From a virus, in IMG/VR virus record IMGVR_UViG_3300032294_002010, positions 1-29,826 of that record: a stretch of DNA of 29,826 nt; one strand, given 5' to 3'. Numbering within the stretch: the first letter of the stretch is position 1; each line of letters begins with the position of its first letter. The position numbers and the translations under genes were made by a program. A model generated the notes under the pieces. That model worked only from the letters and a program-made list of their open reading frames with translations. It was not told where the DNA came from and did not search any database. Positions 7,604 through 19,900 of this stretch are shown here, in pieces.

Positions 7604-10600
7604 ATGGAAAGTCCTTTATCATTTAATTCTTCTGAAAATTTTAGAAAAAAACTACTTTTAAGAAATTTAAAACCTTATAAAGTTGAAAATGGTTTTTCAC
7701 CTAATGAAAATGTTGCTAAAAATGAAATTCAAATAAGAGATTATTCGGTTATTGATAGTCCAAAAATTGAAGATATTGGAAACACCCAAGAAAAAAAACT
7801 ATTTCCATTAAACAAATATGGACCACAAAATACAAATCAATCTTATGGTGATTTAGTAAATATAAATATAAATTTAAACAACCAATCAAATTTTGGTGAA
7901 TATGATTATTCAGACAGTATAAATTCTAAATTAGAACAAATAGGTGATAATCAAGAACAACTTTTATATGTAAAAAATCTTTATGGACCTACCAATTTTG
8001 GTACAAGTTATGGTAATACGGTTATTATAAATTCGTTACTTCAAACTAATAGTAATATTGGTTTATATGGTTATCCTAACACAATTAATAGTAAGTTAGA
8101 ACAAATTGGTAACACAAAAGAGTTAGATTTAATAGTTAAAAATACTTACAAACCACAAATACCTTCAGGTGATTATGGTAATACAAGATGGTCAATAAAT
8201 AACGATTTAGTGATTAATACTTTTGGTAGTGGTGAATATAACATACAAGATACGGTAGGCGGTAGATTAGAACAAATCGGTAACCAAAAAGAAGTTGAAC
8301 TTAAAGTAAAAAATATTTACAAAAATAACGGAAACGATTTTGGTTCTACTGTTTGGTGGATTAATAATGATTTAATTACCACAACAACTGGTGAAGGTAT
8401 ATATGGTATTGAAGATACTGATAATAATTTATTAGAACAGATTGGTAACCAAAAAGAAATTGATTTAAGAATTAAAAACAAATACACACCAAGTTCAGGT
8501 AATGATTATGGGTCAACCAGATGGAATATTAACAATGATTTAATACTTGGATCAAATCAAGGTGAATATGATTTTTCAGACACTGTTGGTGATTTGTTAG
8601 AAACAAAAGGAACAACACAAAGAAATACTTTATTTCCTCTTAATCAATATGGTCCTGAAGGTGGACAAAGTAACCAAGTGGTTGATATAACTTTAAATTT
8701 ACAAACTAATTCTAACGAAGGTAATTATGATTTTTCTGATTCTATAGGTAGCCCATTGGAAGTAGAGGGTAATAACTCATTAAATTTCCAAATTAATAAA
8801 TATGGACCTGAGAATGGAATAAATAATGCTTCAAACGATAATGTTTTTGTTTCTTTAGGTTCTTTTATTGGTGAATACGATCAATCAGATACAAATGGTA
8901 GTTTATTAGAATCAAATGGTCTAATAGAAGCAAACGACGCTTATGTTATTAATAAGTATGTTACAGGTGATGGGTCTTATGGTGTTATTTCATCAATACC
9001 TGATTTACAAGTTATGACCACCGGTCAAAGATATTATAACTCAGCACAATCATTTGTGTTTTTACCATCTGATTATTCGCCAGCTAGTATTTTAGCAAGT
9101 GACGACCCAAATGGTTCAAATGGTAGATTATCGCAAGATTCCGCATTAGCAAACTTAGGTGCAAAACAATTAAAAAAAGAATTTAAATATAGAGTAGCTG
9201 CTGAGTTACTTTCAGAAACTTTAGGTAGAGTAAATGCTTTAGATTCTAGTATTAACCCTGATAGTGGTGAAATATCAGTAAAACCTAAATTGGATCCATT
9301 TAACGCGGTTGGTATTATAAGTGGAAATGTTCCATTATTTAAACGTAATTATGCCGTTACTTCGCCCGATTTAATTATTGGTAAAGCTATAAATTTTGCA
9401 GCTAAACTTGCAGGTCTTTATTCACCATATTCAATTATACCTGATGAATATTTTGATTATCCAAAACCAAGACTTTTAAATCAATTAATTGAAAATCCTA
9501 TTGGTGTTGTAACTAATACTGTTATGGGAGCAATAAGATCAATAACTTCTAAAAACATAAGAAAAGGTTCTGATTTATTTTTGGCATATACTTCACCAGC
9601 AACAAGAGATTTATTGTGGGGTCAAATATTTTATAACGAATTTAGGCCTGACTATAGGGGTAATTCATTAAGAAATCCTAATTTATTTTCACCTAAACCA
9701 AATTATTATATTGGAAATAGAAAAACAACAATTAACGATATAGTTTCTCCGGTAAAAGATTTACCTGAATATAAAGAAGGTAAACCTATGGATATTGCCG
9801 TTTATGGTTTTGGTGAAGTTGCAAAAGAGTATGAAGGGACTAAAATATCACAAATATTTTTTGGTTTAAATACTAGAAATTTTTATGATGGTAACGTTTC
9901 AATTACAAGTAATTTTAGTTGGACAACAGAAAAAAGTTTTTTTAAACCAGGGGTATTTGCCGGTAAACAAGGTAAACAAGAATTTGATGAATCAACAATT
10001 TTTAGATCAAATTTAAAAAAACAATTTAACGATTCACAATCATTTAATAATGATTTTAAAGAAGGTTCATTATTAGATATTACACAAAAAATAGTAGATG
10101 CAGGATCAAGAGAAGGTGTAAAAAGATTAGAACATGTTGGTAACGCTATTAATCAAGTGGCTAAAGTTTTTAACGACGGAACCATGGAAATTACAAAAGG
10201 TTCTAAAGTTATTAAATATGTAACAAAAAATTCAATAGATACTAATGGTAAAGAATTTCAAGGACTTGAATATTGTAGAATTTTTACTAAAGATATACCG
10301 TATTATACTTTTTCACAACTTCAAAAATCCGATGGTAATATAAGAAAATTTGGGTATTCAGTTTTTGATAATACATATAACTTGAATATTGCACCAATGA
10401 ACGATAAAAACGGACAATCAACAAATATAGTCGATGGTCGAGTTAAAAAATATATGTTCTCATTAGAAAATCTTGCATGGAGAACATCAAATAAAGCAGG
10501 GTTTACTGTTGATGATTTACCGGCATGTGAAAGAGGACCAAACGGAGGTAGAATTATGTGGTTTCCACCATATGATTTAACGTTTGATGATTCTACTAAA

Positions 10601-13600
10601 GCTGATTTTAATCCTGTTGAATTTATAGGAAGACCTGAAAGCGTTTATACTTATAAAAACTCTTCAAGAAGTGGTAGTATTAGTTGGTCAATCCTTGTTG
10701 ACCACCCCTCAATTACTGATCTACTTATTGATCAAGAATTAAAAAATATAACACCTGAATCTGAAATTACTAAAATTATGGATTCATTTTTTGCTGGTTG
10801 TTTAAAATATGATTTATACGAGTTATCAAAAAAGTTTGTTCAATTTTCACCAAATGATATTCAAACAGTTATTAATGAAGTTAAAAATACCGAAGACGTT
10901 AAAAAAATAACTGAAAATTTAAATCCGTCAACAACAGATTCAACTGAAACAACAGATTCAACGTTAGATGAATTAAATGATAAAAATAAAGAATATTTTT
11001 TATTTTTTGAAAATAAAGAACCAAATATTGATGAAAATGATTTTGAATATTGGTTAAATAGGTATTTGCAAGACGAAAATAATTATAAAACCAATGGTAA
11101 AGACCAAATTTTTTCGTACAGTAAAACAAAAAACCCAAATTTTGTTGAACCAACAGAAAAAAATTTAACAAATGATACTGCCAATTTTTCAATGAAAGAA
11201 TATATTGATACAAGAAATTCATCATTAAGTGATTTTTTTGATACAAGAGTTAAAACTTCAAAAAACACATTAGATGAATTTTTAAATAAAATTGGTCAAG
11301 TTTTAGATTCAGGTGGCGAGGTCTCGTTTGATTTATTGGGGACCGCCAGTTCTGTTGGTGGTACTTCATCAAACCAATCATTATCACAAAGAAGGATTAA
11401 TTCTGTTAAAAAATATATTTTAAATTACAAATATAATGATAAAAAATTAGAAACGTACTATAAAAAAACATTAAAAATTAATGAAAAACCATTAGGTGAC
11501 ACTGCAAGTAATTTAAAAGATGAAAAATTGAGTGATATTGATTGTTCATTAAAATTTGTTGATCAAGCTACGGAAGGTGTTTATTCTATTCAGGCTATGG
11601 CTTGTAGAAGAACAAAAATTTCAAATGTAACAGCAAAAAAAGTTGAAAAACCAAAAAAAGAAGAACCAATCGTAGAAGGACAAACACCTGAACCGAACGC
11701 GGCTGATGAAGAAACAAATACGATAGTAACACCACAACCAAGTGCTACATCGATTAAAGAAACTCCGTTGTATGCTGGAATGGCAAAAAAACTTATTCGT
11801 AAATTATTAAGTGAGTGTAATTATTTTGAAATGTTAAAAAATAACGATCCTTTTGTTTATGACGGGATTAAAAAGAAATTTAAACACTTTCAACCAGCAT
11901 TTCACGCTATAACACCAGAAGGTTTAAATGCGAGGTTAACATTTTTACAGCAATGTATGAGACCGGGAGATACTATTCCGACAGTCACAAAAACAGGTGC
12001 GGGAACATTAAGTTTAAATTATCAAGACGCATTTAATAGTGCTTTTGGTTCACCTCCCGTTTTAGTTCTAAGAATTGGTGATTTTTTTAATACAAAAATT
12101 ATACCCGAAAGTTTAGCTATAAAATTTGATAAAGACGGTTTATTTGATATAAACCCTGAAGGTATTGGTATACAACCAATGTATGCTACAATTACACTTT
12201 CATTTAAATTTATTGGTGGTAGTGGTTTAGCGGGACCTATTTCAAAACTTCAAAACGCATTATCATTTAATTATTACGCAAATACAGAAATGTATGATGA
12301 AAGGGCTGAAGAATCTGATTTTTCATTAAAAAATTATGACGCTGAATTTTATGAAGCAGCAAAACTTAATACAAAAACCGAACCTGAAAATAAATTGGTA
12401 AATAATATAGGAGATACATTTGGTTCAGTAATATCGTCAACTAATAATAATGGTAATGTTTCAGGAACAATATCATATGAAAAAATAATGAAAAATATAA
12501 TAACAGTTGTTAAAACTTATACTCAAAATGTTTATGACACTTTAAAACAAACAAGTGAAAAACATCTATTAGGGGCGTTATATATTATGAATACAGATAG
12601 AAAATATCAAGAAGGTTTTTTTGATAATATATCAACACCAAACACATATATGAAAAAAATATATGGTAAAAGTGAAAAATACCAAGATAAGATCGATTTA
12701 TTATTCAATAAAATTAAGGATGATATAGATGATAAAAACATACCATTATTAGCAAGTTTAGGTCAAGAAAATTTTACAAATTCACAAAAAAATAAAATAA
12801 AAAGACAAATGAAAAAAATGTCAGATGATAGAAAAATAAGTTATTTATCTGATATTGATGTTAATTCAAATAATATTGTTTCAAATGGTGAACTTGAATT
12901 GGTAAAACAAATAGATATTTTAAATTTTATTTCAAACGCAACTGACGGTTATTCAGATAAAGGTAAATCAATAATTTATGGACTAACCGGAACAACTGAA
13001 GTTGATCCAAGTAATACTAGTTATCCAAATACATTAAGTGAATTAAAAGGTGACTTTTTAATTGTTGGTAATGATATACAAGAGTTTATAGATAAATTAA
13101 CTGAAAATGAAATCATCACAACTACTGGAAATAAAAAATGGAGTGATAATTTTAATTTTGATTTAAATATTGGTAATAATGCTAGTCAATATGATAATAG
13201 GTTAAATATGGTTTTTGGTCGTGATATTATAGAAAATCCTGAAAAATTTATAGATGAAATAGTAAGTGTTCTCGATAATAGTGATAAAGAAAGTTGGAAA
13301 AATTATATAGCTAAAAATATATCATGGAATCCAACTACAAATTCATCAACTTCTGAAACTGGAATTTATAATACTTATAAAAAACAAAAAGAAAAAACAA
13401 AAGAAAATTTTGATAAGTTTGATGTTTATTACAATCAAAAATTTAAAAACTATAAACCATATAACGAAAGTAAAAAAAGAGTTTTAAATTTTGCAAGTCA
13501 AATCCCTGTGAATCCTATTGCAGATCAAGGACTAAAAGATATTGCTAAAACAGTTAATAGTAGCGGTGATAAATATAATTTGAAAAAAAGTTTTAATTAA
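7604..13600 (+). CDS. Giant baseplate protein with N-terminal tandem repeats and an internal OmpA-like domain
   Basis: A 1998-aa protein. Residues ~55-460 are eight degenerate ~55-aa repeats, each starting like LEQIGNQKE and containing INNDL and GEYDxSDT. Around residues ~960-1060 comes a segment with LENLAW, ERGPNGGRIMWFPPYDLTFD and VYTYKNSSRSG...VDHPS. Residues ~1210-1340 resemble an OmpA C-terminal (peptidoglycan-binding) domain: LLGTASSVGG, then NQSLSQRRINSVKKYI and a terminal RRTKI. Residues ~1450-1570 contain NARLTFLQQCMRPGDTIP, VLRIGDFFNTKI, NPEGIGIQPMYATITLSFKF and LQNALSFNYYANTEMYD, a region resembling baseplate/tube-initiator proteins. The rest is Asn/Lys-rich and helical. It is followed 3 bases later by the LysM-like gene and then by the hub gene, so it is most likely a structural baseplate component; I do not recognise a T4 number for it. 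No signal peptide or membrane segment stands out. Confidence 0.75.
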   Translation: MESPLSFNSSENFRKKLLLRNLKPYKVENGFSPNENVAKNEIQIRDYSVIDSPKIEDIGNTQEKKLFPLNKYGPQNTNQSYGDLVNININLNNQSNFGEYDYSDSINSKLEQIGDNQEQLLYVKNLYGPTNFGTSYGNTVIINSLLQTNSNIGLYGYPNTINSKLEQIGNTKELDLIVKNTYKPQIPSGDYGNTRWSINNDLVINTFGSGEYNIQDTVGGRLEQIGNQKEVELKVKNIYKNNGNDFGSTVWWINNDLITTTTGEGIYGIEDTDNNLLEQIGNQKEIDLRIKNKYTPSSGNDYGSTRWNINNDLILGSNQGEYDFSDTVGDLLETKGTTQRNTLFPLNQYGPEGGQSNQVVDITLNLQTNSNEGNYDFSDSIGSPLEVEGNNSLNFQINKYGPENGINNASNDNVFVSLGSFIGEYDQSDTNGSLLESNGLIEANDAYVINKYVTGDGSYGVISSIPDLQVMTTGQRYYNSAQSFVFLPSDYSPASILASDDPNGSNGRLSQDSALANLGAKQLKKEFKYRVAAELLSETLGRVNALDSSINPDSGEISVKPKLDPFNAVGIISGNVPLFKRNYAVTSPDLIIGKAINFAAKLAGLYSPYSIIPDEYFDYPKPRLLNQLIENPIGVVTNTVMGAIRSITSKNIRKGSDLFLAYTSPATRDLLWGQIFYNEFRPDYRGNSLRNPNLFSPKPNYYIGNRKTTINDIVSPVKDLPEYKEGKPMDIAVYGFGEVAKEYEGTKISQIFFGLNTRNFYDGNVSITSNFSWTTEKSFFKPGVFAGKQGKQEFDESTIFRSNLKKQFNDSQSFNNDFKEGSLLDITQKIVDAGSREGVKRLEHVGNAINQVAKVFNDGTMEITKGSKVIKYVTKNSIDTNGKEFQGLEYCRIFTKDIPYYTFSQLQKSDGNIRKFGYSVFDNTYNLNIAPMNDKNGQSTNIVDGRVKKYMFSLENLAWRTSNKAGFTVDDLPACERGPNGGRIMWFPPYDLTFDDSTKADFNPVEFIGRPESVYTYKNSSRSGSISWSILVDHPSITDLLIDQELKNITPESEITKIMDSFFAGCLKYDLYELSKKFVQFSPNDIQTVINEVKNTEDVKKITENLNPSTTDSTETTDSTLDELNDKNKEYFLFFENKEPNIDENDFEYWLNRYLQDENNYKTNGKDQIFSYSKTKNPNFVEPTEKNLTNDTANFSMKEYIDTRNSSLSDFFDTRVKTSKNTLDEFLNKIGQVLDSGGEVSFDLLGTASSVGGTSSNQSLSQRRINSVKKYILNYKYNDKKLETYYKKTLKINEKPLGDTASNLKDEKLSDIDCSLKFVDQATEGVYSIQAMACRRTKISNVTAKKVEKPKKEEPIVEGQTPEPNAADEETNTIVTPQPSATSIKETPLYAGMAKKLIRKLLSECNYFEMLKNNDPFVYDGIKKKFKHFQPAFHAITPEGLNARLTFLQQCMRPGDTIPTVTKTGAGTLSLNYQDAFNSAFGSPPVLVLRIGDFFNTKIIPESLAIKFDKDGLFDINPEGIGIQPMYATITLSFKFIGGSGLAGPISKLQNALSFNYYANTEMYDERAEESDFSLKNYDAEFYEAAKLNTKTEPENKLVNNIGDTFGSVISSTNNNGNVSGTISYEKIMKNIITVVKTYTQNVYDTLKQTSEKHLLGALYIMNTDRKYQEGFFDNISTPNTYMKKIYGKSEKYQDKIDLLFNKIKDDIDDKNIPLLASLGQENFTNSQKNKIKRQMKKMSDDRKISYLSDIDVNSNNIVSNGELELVKQIDILNFISNATDGYSDKGKSIIYGLTGTTEVDPSNTSYPNTLSELKGDFLIVGNDIQEFIDKLTENEIITTTGNKKWSDNFNFDLNIGNNASQYDNRLNMVFGRDIIENPEKFIDEIVSVLDNSDKESWKNYIAKNISWNPTTNSSTSETGIYNTYKKQKEKTKENFDKFDVYYNQKFKNYKPYNESKKRVLNFASQIPVNPIADQGLKDIAKTVNSSGDKYNLKKSFN
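7766..8983 (+). repeat. Eight tandem ~55-aa coding repeats
   Basis: Repeat starts fall at residues 55, 110, 165, 222, 277, 332, 385 and 435 of the giant baseplate protein, spaced 50-57 residues. Each carries a variant of LEQIGNxKE, then KNxYxP, YGxT, NNDL and GEYDxSDT. Copies 3-5 are the most alike; the last three have diverged most. The repeats are visible at the protein level but have drifted at the DNA level. Confidence 0.85.
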
Positions 13601-13602
13601 TT

Positions 13603-13920
13603 ATGCAATATTATAATAGATACCAAAAATTCTTATTAAACGGTCAACAAACCGTTGTCCCATATGTTTCTATTGGTTTTAGAACAACAGATCAAAGTTA
13701 TGTTTATATAAAAAATAAATCCAGATTGGATAAAATAAGTTTTGAAAAATACGGAACACCATATTTTGGATGGTTAATACTTGCTGCAAATCCGCTTTAC
13801 GGAGGTTTGGAAACTGAAATTCCTGATGGTGCTGTAATAAAAATACCATTTCCATTAATTACTGCGCTTAAAGACTACAAAAGTGCGATAGATACACATA
13901 TTTTTTATTATGGCCGTTAA
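13603..13920 (+). CDS. Baseplate protein with LysM-like domain (T4 gp53 / P2 gpX-like)
   Basis: A 105-aa protein. Residues ~38-88 fit a LysM fold: SRLDKISFEKYGTPYFGWLI, then LAANPLYGG and EIPDGAVIKIPFP. Short LysM proteins occur in the hub or wedge of contractile tails (T4 gp53 and P2 gpX types), where they bind tail proteins rather than peptidoglycan. The gene starts 3 bases after the giant baseplate gene and overlaps the hub gene by 11 bases, so the three are translationally linked. The N-terminal 35 residues (MQYYNRYQKFLLNGQQ...) are a beta extension seen in such proteins. The gp53 equivalence is a family-level judgement. Confidence 0.75.
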   Translation: MQYYNRYQKFLLNGQQTVVPYVSIGFRTTDQSYVYIKNKSRLDKISFEKYGTPYFGWLILAANPLYGGLETEIPDGAVIKIPFPLITALKDYKSAIDTHIFYYGR

Positions 13921-16900
13921 TGATCCTACAAAATTTAGACAAATATATAATTTAGAAAATCGTATTTATGTTGAGGCTGATTACGATAATATTATTTTAA
14001 TTGACCCAAACAAAGTCGTAAACAGTAAAAATGAGGTTGAAGATAGATTTGTGCAACAAGAAAACTTTGTTATGTATGCAAATCTTGAAACTAAAATTAT
14101 CCCTAGAACTAAACTTGCAATTGGTGATAGTTTTGATAATCCTGTTAATAATACTACAATAGCCTCCATTTCAAATGGTGATGAAGATTTAGACATTAAT
14201 TTTTTAAAACCAAAAGGAAAAAAAAATTTTGATACTAGCTGGTCAGACGATTTCACAGGAAGAGGAGTAAGACAAGGAAAAGGAACAAATCAAAAAGAAG
14301 AATATACTACAACACAAGATGGTAGACAAAAATTTAATAGTAGAGTATTAAATTATGAAGACACACAAGCCTTTGGTATTAGAGATATAAAAGTTAAAAT
14401 ATCATCTGTTGGTGTTCCTACGGTTGATATAAATTTAGTAGATATTAGAGGTAGAACACTATTTGAACAAGGTGATAATTCTATTTATTCTGTTTTTTTT
14501 AATTTACCTTATCCTACATTTTATTTGACTCTAAAAGGCTATTACGGAAAGGCTATAAGATACCAATTAACCCTTTTAACTTTTAATGCTAAATTTGACC
14601 CTTCATCCGGTAATTTTGAAATCGCACTTCAATTAATGGGTAGAAACAGCGCTATATTATCTGATAGTATAGTTGCTTTTGCTAAACATAGCCCAAAAAT
14701 GTTTGTGACTCAAGTGGAAACCAAAAAAACAAACACAAATTCTAACGCAACAGGAAATAACAAAACACAAGTAAAAATAGAAAATGATACTAAAGGGTTT
14801 CAAAAATTAAGAGAAGTTTATGATATTTACAAAAGTAAAAACTTAATAGATGCTGATGTTCCACCATTAACTATTGAAGAATTTATTAATAGATCAAATA
14901 ATTATGAAAAAAATATTCAAGACAGAATAAAAAACGGTGATTTTAACATTGTAAATGATTTAAACTCATATCAAACAGTTTTAAATGATTTAAGACAGTC
15001 TGTTTATATTAATTCAATAAATAATTATTTAGATATAACACAAAGATTAGTTTATAATGGTGTTATTTATTATCCATTTAACTCAACAATATCTGATGAA
15101 AAAAAAAGAGAAGAAACAAAAACTTTATTACAAAACAAATTTGACGAAAACGTAAAAAAATTAAAAGAAAATCCAAGTTTTGGTGAAGGTAAAGAATACA
15201 AATTACCTAACGGTGAAAAAAAATCAGGTCAAATTAATGTTAAACTTAAATTTAATGACATAATAAAAACAATTGATTATAACACAATAAGTAATAACGA
15301 TTTTAAACAAACATATGAAGTTAATTTTAATAAAACACCAACCAAGATTGAGTTAGATACATATATAAGTGAATTTAAAAGTTTTAATATTCCTACACAG
15401 ACAGTTATTGATTCAAAAGGAAATGTTACACAAAGTAATCCAACATATTTCACTTTTGGTGAAATACCAAATGAAATTAATACATTTAAAACTGATTCGT
15501 TCTTATTTCAAATACAAAAAATAAGTAAAGAATTAGATGACCAAAGAAAATTAATTGAAGACTTATTAACCAAGGAACTTGCAAATATGATTGTTGATAC
15601 TAAGGCTGGTTTAGGTTTTCAACCAACAATAAGAAATGTTTTTGGTGTTTTATTTGCCGGTTTAGATACGTTTTATAGATTAATGGAAGACGTTCATTTG
15701 GGTGCTTGGAACCAAAGAAAAAATCCTGCTAGGTTAAACGCCATTTTACCACCACAAAAAAATAATGTTGGAGTTGATTCAATTAACGCAATAAATGGAA
15801 CTTTTCAATTAAATAATGAAAATACAGTTTATCCATGGCCTCAATATTATGAAAAGGAAAAACAACAAGATGGTAGTGAAGTGTATACTATAAAATACCC
15901 AGGCGACACTAATTCATTAAGTGTAACACAAGGATTTAATAATGTGATTTGGCCTGAAGTTGCATTTACTGAAGAATTTATAAATGCATCACTTCAAAAA
16001 AATACACCATCAACACCACAAAACGGAACAAATGAAAAAGAAACCACCAACTACATGTCGGTTAACTCCATTGAATTCCCATTAGATATTTTCCCATACC
16101 AAAATAGAACTGAAGTTAGTTTTTTATATGAAATCTTTGAAAGGTCATTCATGTCGACCCACTACTCAAATATCAATAGAGGGGATTACAAAAAAGAACA
16201 AATAGATAAAGTTTTATCAAATATAGATGCTGAAAATATCATTACATCATTAAAATATGCACCAAGCCCAACACTAACATTACTTTTAAAAAACTTTAAA
16301 TTTTCATATAACAATTATTTAAATTATTTAAAAAAAATATCAAATAATGGTCAAGAAACAAGCTGGACTAATTATACTGTTTCTGAATATAATATAGAAT
16401 ACATTAAAAATTATTTTTCATCACCATATAATAAAGTTTATAGTGTTGATACGATTGACGGAACATCAATTTCTGTTTCTGGAAATATTCCATTAGTTGA
16501 TAATTTAAAAAAATTCATTAATAGCACAACTTCTTCTAGTGAGTATTTTTTAGACCCATATCCGTTAAACGATATTAATTGGTTAAAAAATAATTTACAG
16601 GATGGTAATAATTTAAACACCGTTAATGATTTTTATAAAACAGAAACTTATATTTTTTTAGACGATAAAAAAACAATAGCTAGGTTATCTGAAACCGAAT
16701 CAAAAAATAATATTAACGTTTTTGTAAATAAATTTGGTTTCACTAACTATAATCAATCATATATAACCGATCAAAATACAAACACACCCGTTATTTCACA
16801 AAATACATTAAAATCATATTATGATGGTAGATTACCAAAACATCAATATTTAACTGAATCTTTTATTGATTATGGAAATAATTATTCGGGCAATGTTCAA

Positions 16901-19900
16901 AGTAAAATACAAACAACATCATTATTGAATACCCCATATTTTATTAATGCCCTACAAAATGGTATTGAATTATCAAAAAATCAAAATAATCAAAACTCAT
17001 ACGTTGCTCTTGGTTATTTATATTTAAATTCATTACCATTAATAACAACTAGAGAAAAAATAAAACAAACAGATGACGGACAAGAACCAAATGAATTGGA
17101 TTATTTGGCATCAACCTTAAATAAATTTTCATCGATACATAAACTACCTTTTGCTTGGGTTTTAAAATACGGTTCAATTTGGCATAGATATAAAAATTAT
17201 GTCGACAATAATGTTGATATTTTGGACGATGTTTGGAAAGATTTTAATTATTTAGGTAATTATGATCCTATCACATCATCAACAACGGTTACCTATTCTG
17301 GTGATTGGGTTGGAAATATTACTTTACAATCCTCAACAATAATACCAACAACTAATAATATTAACGATAACATATCTCTTGGGTTTTATCCCAAAATGAT
17401 AAACGACGTGTTTAGGTATTTTTACAAAAAAGATTTGAGTATTTTACAAGCACCAACAACTACAAATTTTATAAATGAATCTAATACCAATGGTTTAAAA
17501 GTTGTAAATTCATTTAATAGATTTTTTGCTCCTGGTTTTGATATAAACACACCATTAAGACAAATATCGATAAAAAATTACCATCAATATTTTGACAAAC
17601 CAAATGGTGAAAATGAAAATTATTTATTAGTTCCAAGTATGGGTGGGTTAGTTTTTAATCAAGGTGTTTTTGAATGTTTTAACGCGACTGATAATATAAC
17701 TAAAGAAGTTTTTAATAATAATTCATTATATAACGGATCTGTAAGATCTTTATGGGCGGCACCTGGATTTGGATATTTTGATAATTCATTAATTAAAAAA
17801 CCAAAATATAATGAATATTTAAAAACAATAAATAGTACTAACGGAACTAAACAAAACCCATTTGATTTAAAAAATAACCAATCAACTTATTCAAATATCG
17901 AAGAAATATTTGCCGTATTTGAACCAACAATATTAGACGAATTTGAAAAAATATTTTTAGAATTCTGTAACCCAAACCCAACTGCTGAAGGTTTAGTTTT
18001 AACAAATGAAAAAAATAATAATTTTAAATTAAAAACACTTTTTAATCAAATTAAAAATTTGTTTATGTTACCTAAAAATGCGGTGACACTAACTAATAAT
18101 GAAATAAATGATGGTAAATTATTGGCCGAAGCGCAAATCAAAAATTTTGAATCAAACTTAGTTGAGTTTTTAAATTTTGATTGTATTTTAAAAATGGGTA
18201 ACCCATCAAATTACGATAGAAGATTATTTAATTATTATACAAATAACCCGGAATTTACTTTAAATCTTAATATTCCTGTTACTCCATATGTTAAGGGAAC
18301 TTTACCAAACGACGGTGTTTTGACAGGTCCTTCAGCTTTATTAATAAGTCAAGCAAATTATCCTGAAGAATGGAGGACTTTAAAAAAGTATGTTGGAGAT
18401 TTTCAACAAGAAGGTATTAAATATACAAATACAGGATCAACAATTACTTCATTTTTTATTGAAAATAATGTTGAATTTTCAGTATCAAATATTGAAACAA
18501 TTTACCCAATAATAAGAATTTACGCAAAAGAAAAATTAAAAGACAAAAACTTTAACAATATAAATTTAACACAAAAAATTAATACATACGTAACACAACA
18601 AAAAAATTTAAATTCAGATGTGCTACAACAAACATTTAGTTATTTAAATAGTAAATTAGATAAGATAACTGAAACCAAAAACCCAACACAAAGTGTCACA
18701 TCAGGTAACGTTGCTAAATTGGAAACATATACAATTTTAAAAAATATTAATGACAGATGGATTTCTGGTAGTGATTTTAATAATAGAACAATATTTGAAG
18801 ATTTTTTATTTTTAGACCGGGCTAATAGGGATTTGGGTAATGATATTACTATACCTATTAAAAATTTGGAAAATTTATTAGATGACCCTAATAAGTCGTT
18901 TTTAGCTCTTATTAGTAGAATATTACAAGAAAATAATTTTTTATTTTTTGCAATGCCTGCTTACGTAAATTTTTATGGCATTCAAGATGCGGTCGCTAAG
19001 GGTCAACCAGTGCCTGTTGAAATACCAAATTCATTGTTCGGAACTTATTTAGATGTTGATTATATGGACTCTAAACCAAAATTTGTTTGTGTATATGTTG
19101 GAAAACCATCTGAATATGCTGCAAGTGATTCTTCATTTGTTAAATATAGAGATGATGCTTTTGATTTAAGAAGACCTGATAACCCTTTATCTACATCATA
19201 TAATTCTAATACTGATTTTTCTAAAATTAATAAAGTAGTTGGTTTTGCTGTTGATTATGGAACACAAAATCAAAGTATATTTAAAAGCGTTTCTTTAGAC
19301 ATGTCAGAAAAAAGAAATACAGCGGAATCAAATAAATTAATAACTCAATTAGGTGATTCTGGTTCTGGAAATAAAGTTGCACAACAAACAACATCACTTT
19401 ATAGTATTTACAAATCTAGATCCTACACTTGTTCAATAGATTGTATGGGAGACGCAATGATTCAACCAACCATGTATTTTAATTTAAGACATGTTCCATT
19501 ATTTTATGGACCATATTGGATTATGGAAGTTAGTCATTCAATTTCATCAGGAAAATTTGATACAAACTTTAAGGGAGTTAGAATGCCACTTTATTCATTA
19601 CCAAAACCAAATAGCTTATTAGATAGTGTGAATAAAAGTTATTTACAATATTACAAAGAATTAATTGGTCAAGTTAGTAAAGAAACTGAAGAAAATACAA
19701 TAGTTAAAACAGGTGAGATAAAAGGTAAAACAAATGCTGGCGCAATTCAAGGAAGTGAACCAGCATGTAAAAAATACACCAATTATGAAAATTTACCTTT
19801 TGTTGATTTAAAAACAACAAAATTATCTGAATACGAATTAAAAGAATTAGTTAAAAATACAACCATAGATGAAAAATTAAAACCACTTTATTATGGTATT

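Noticed and set aside
14980-17050. TATTTAT-like matches inside the giant hub gene
   Set aside because: They occur within coding sequence with TTA/TAT/TTT codons and not before a gene start, so they are treated as AT-rich background and show why the intergenic motif needs a statistical test.
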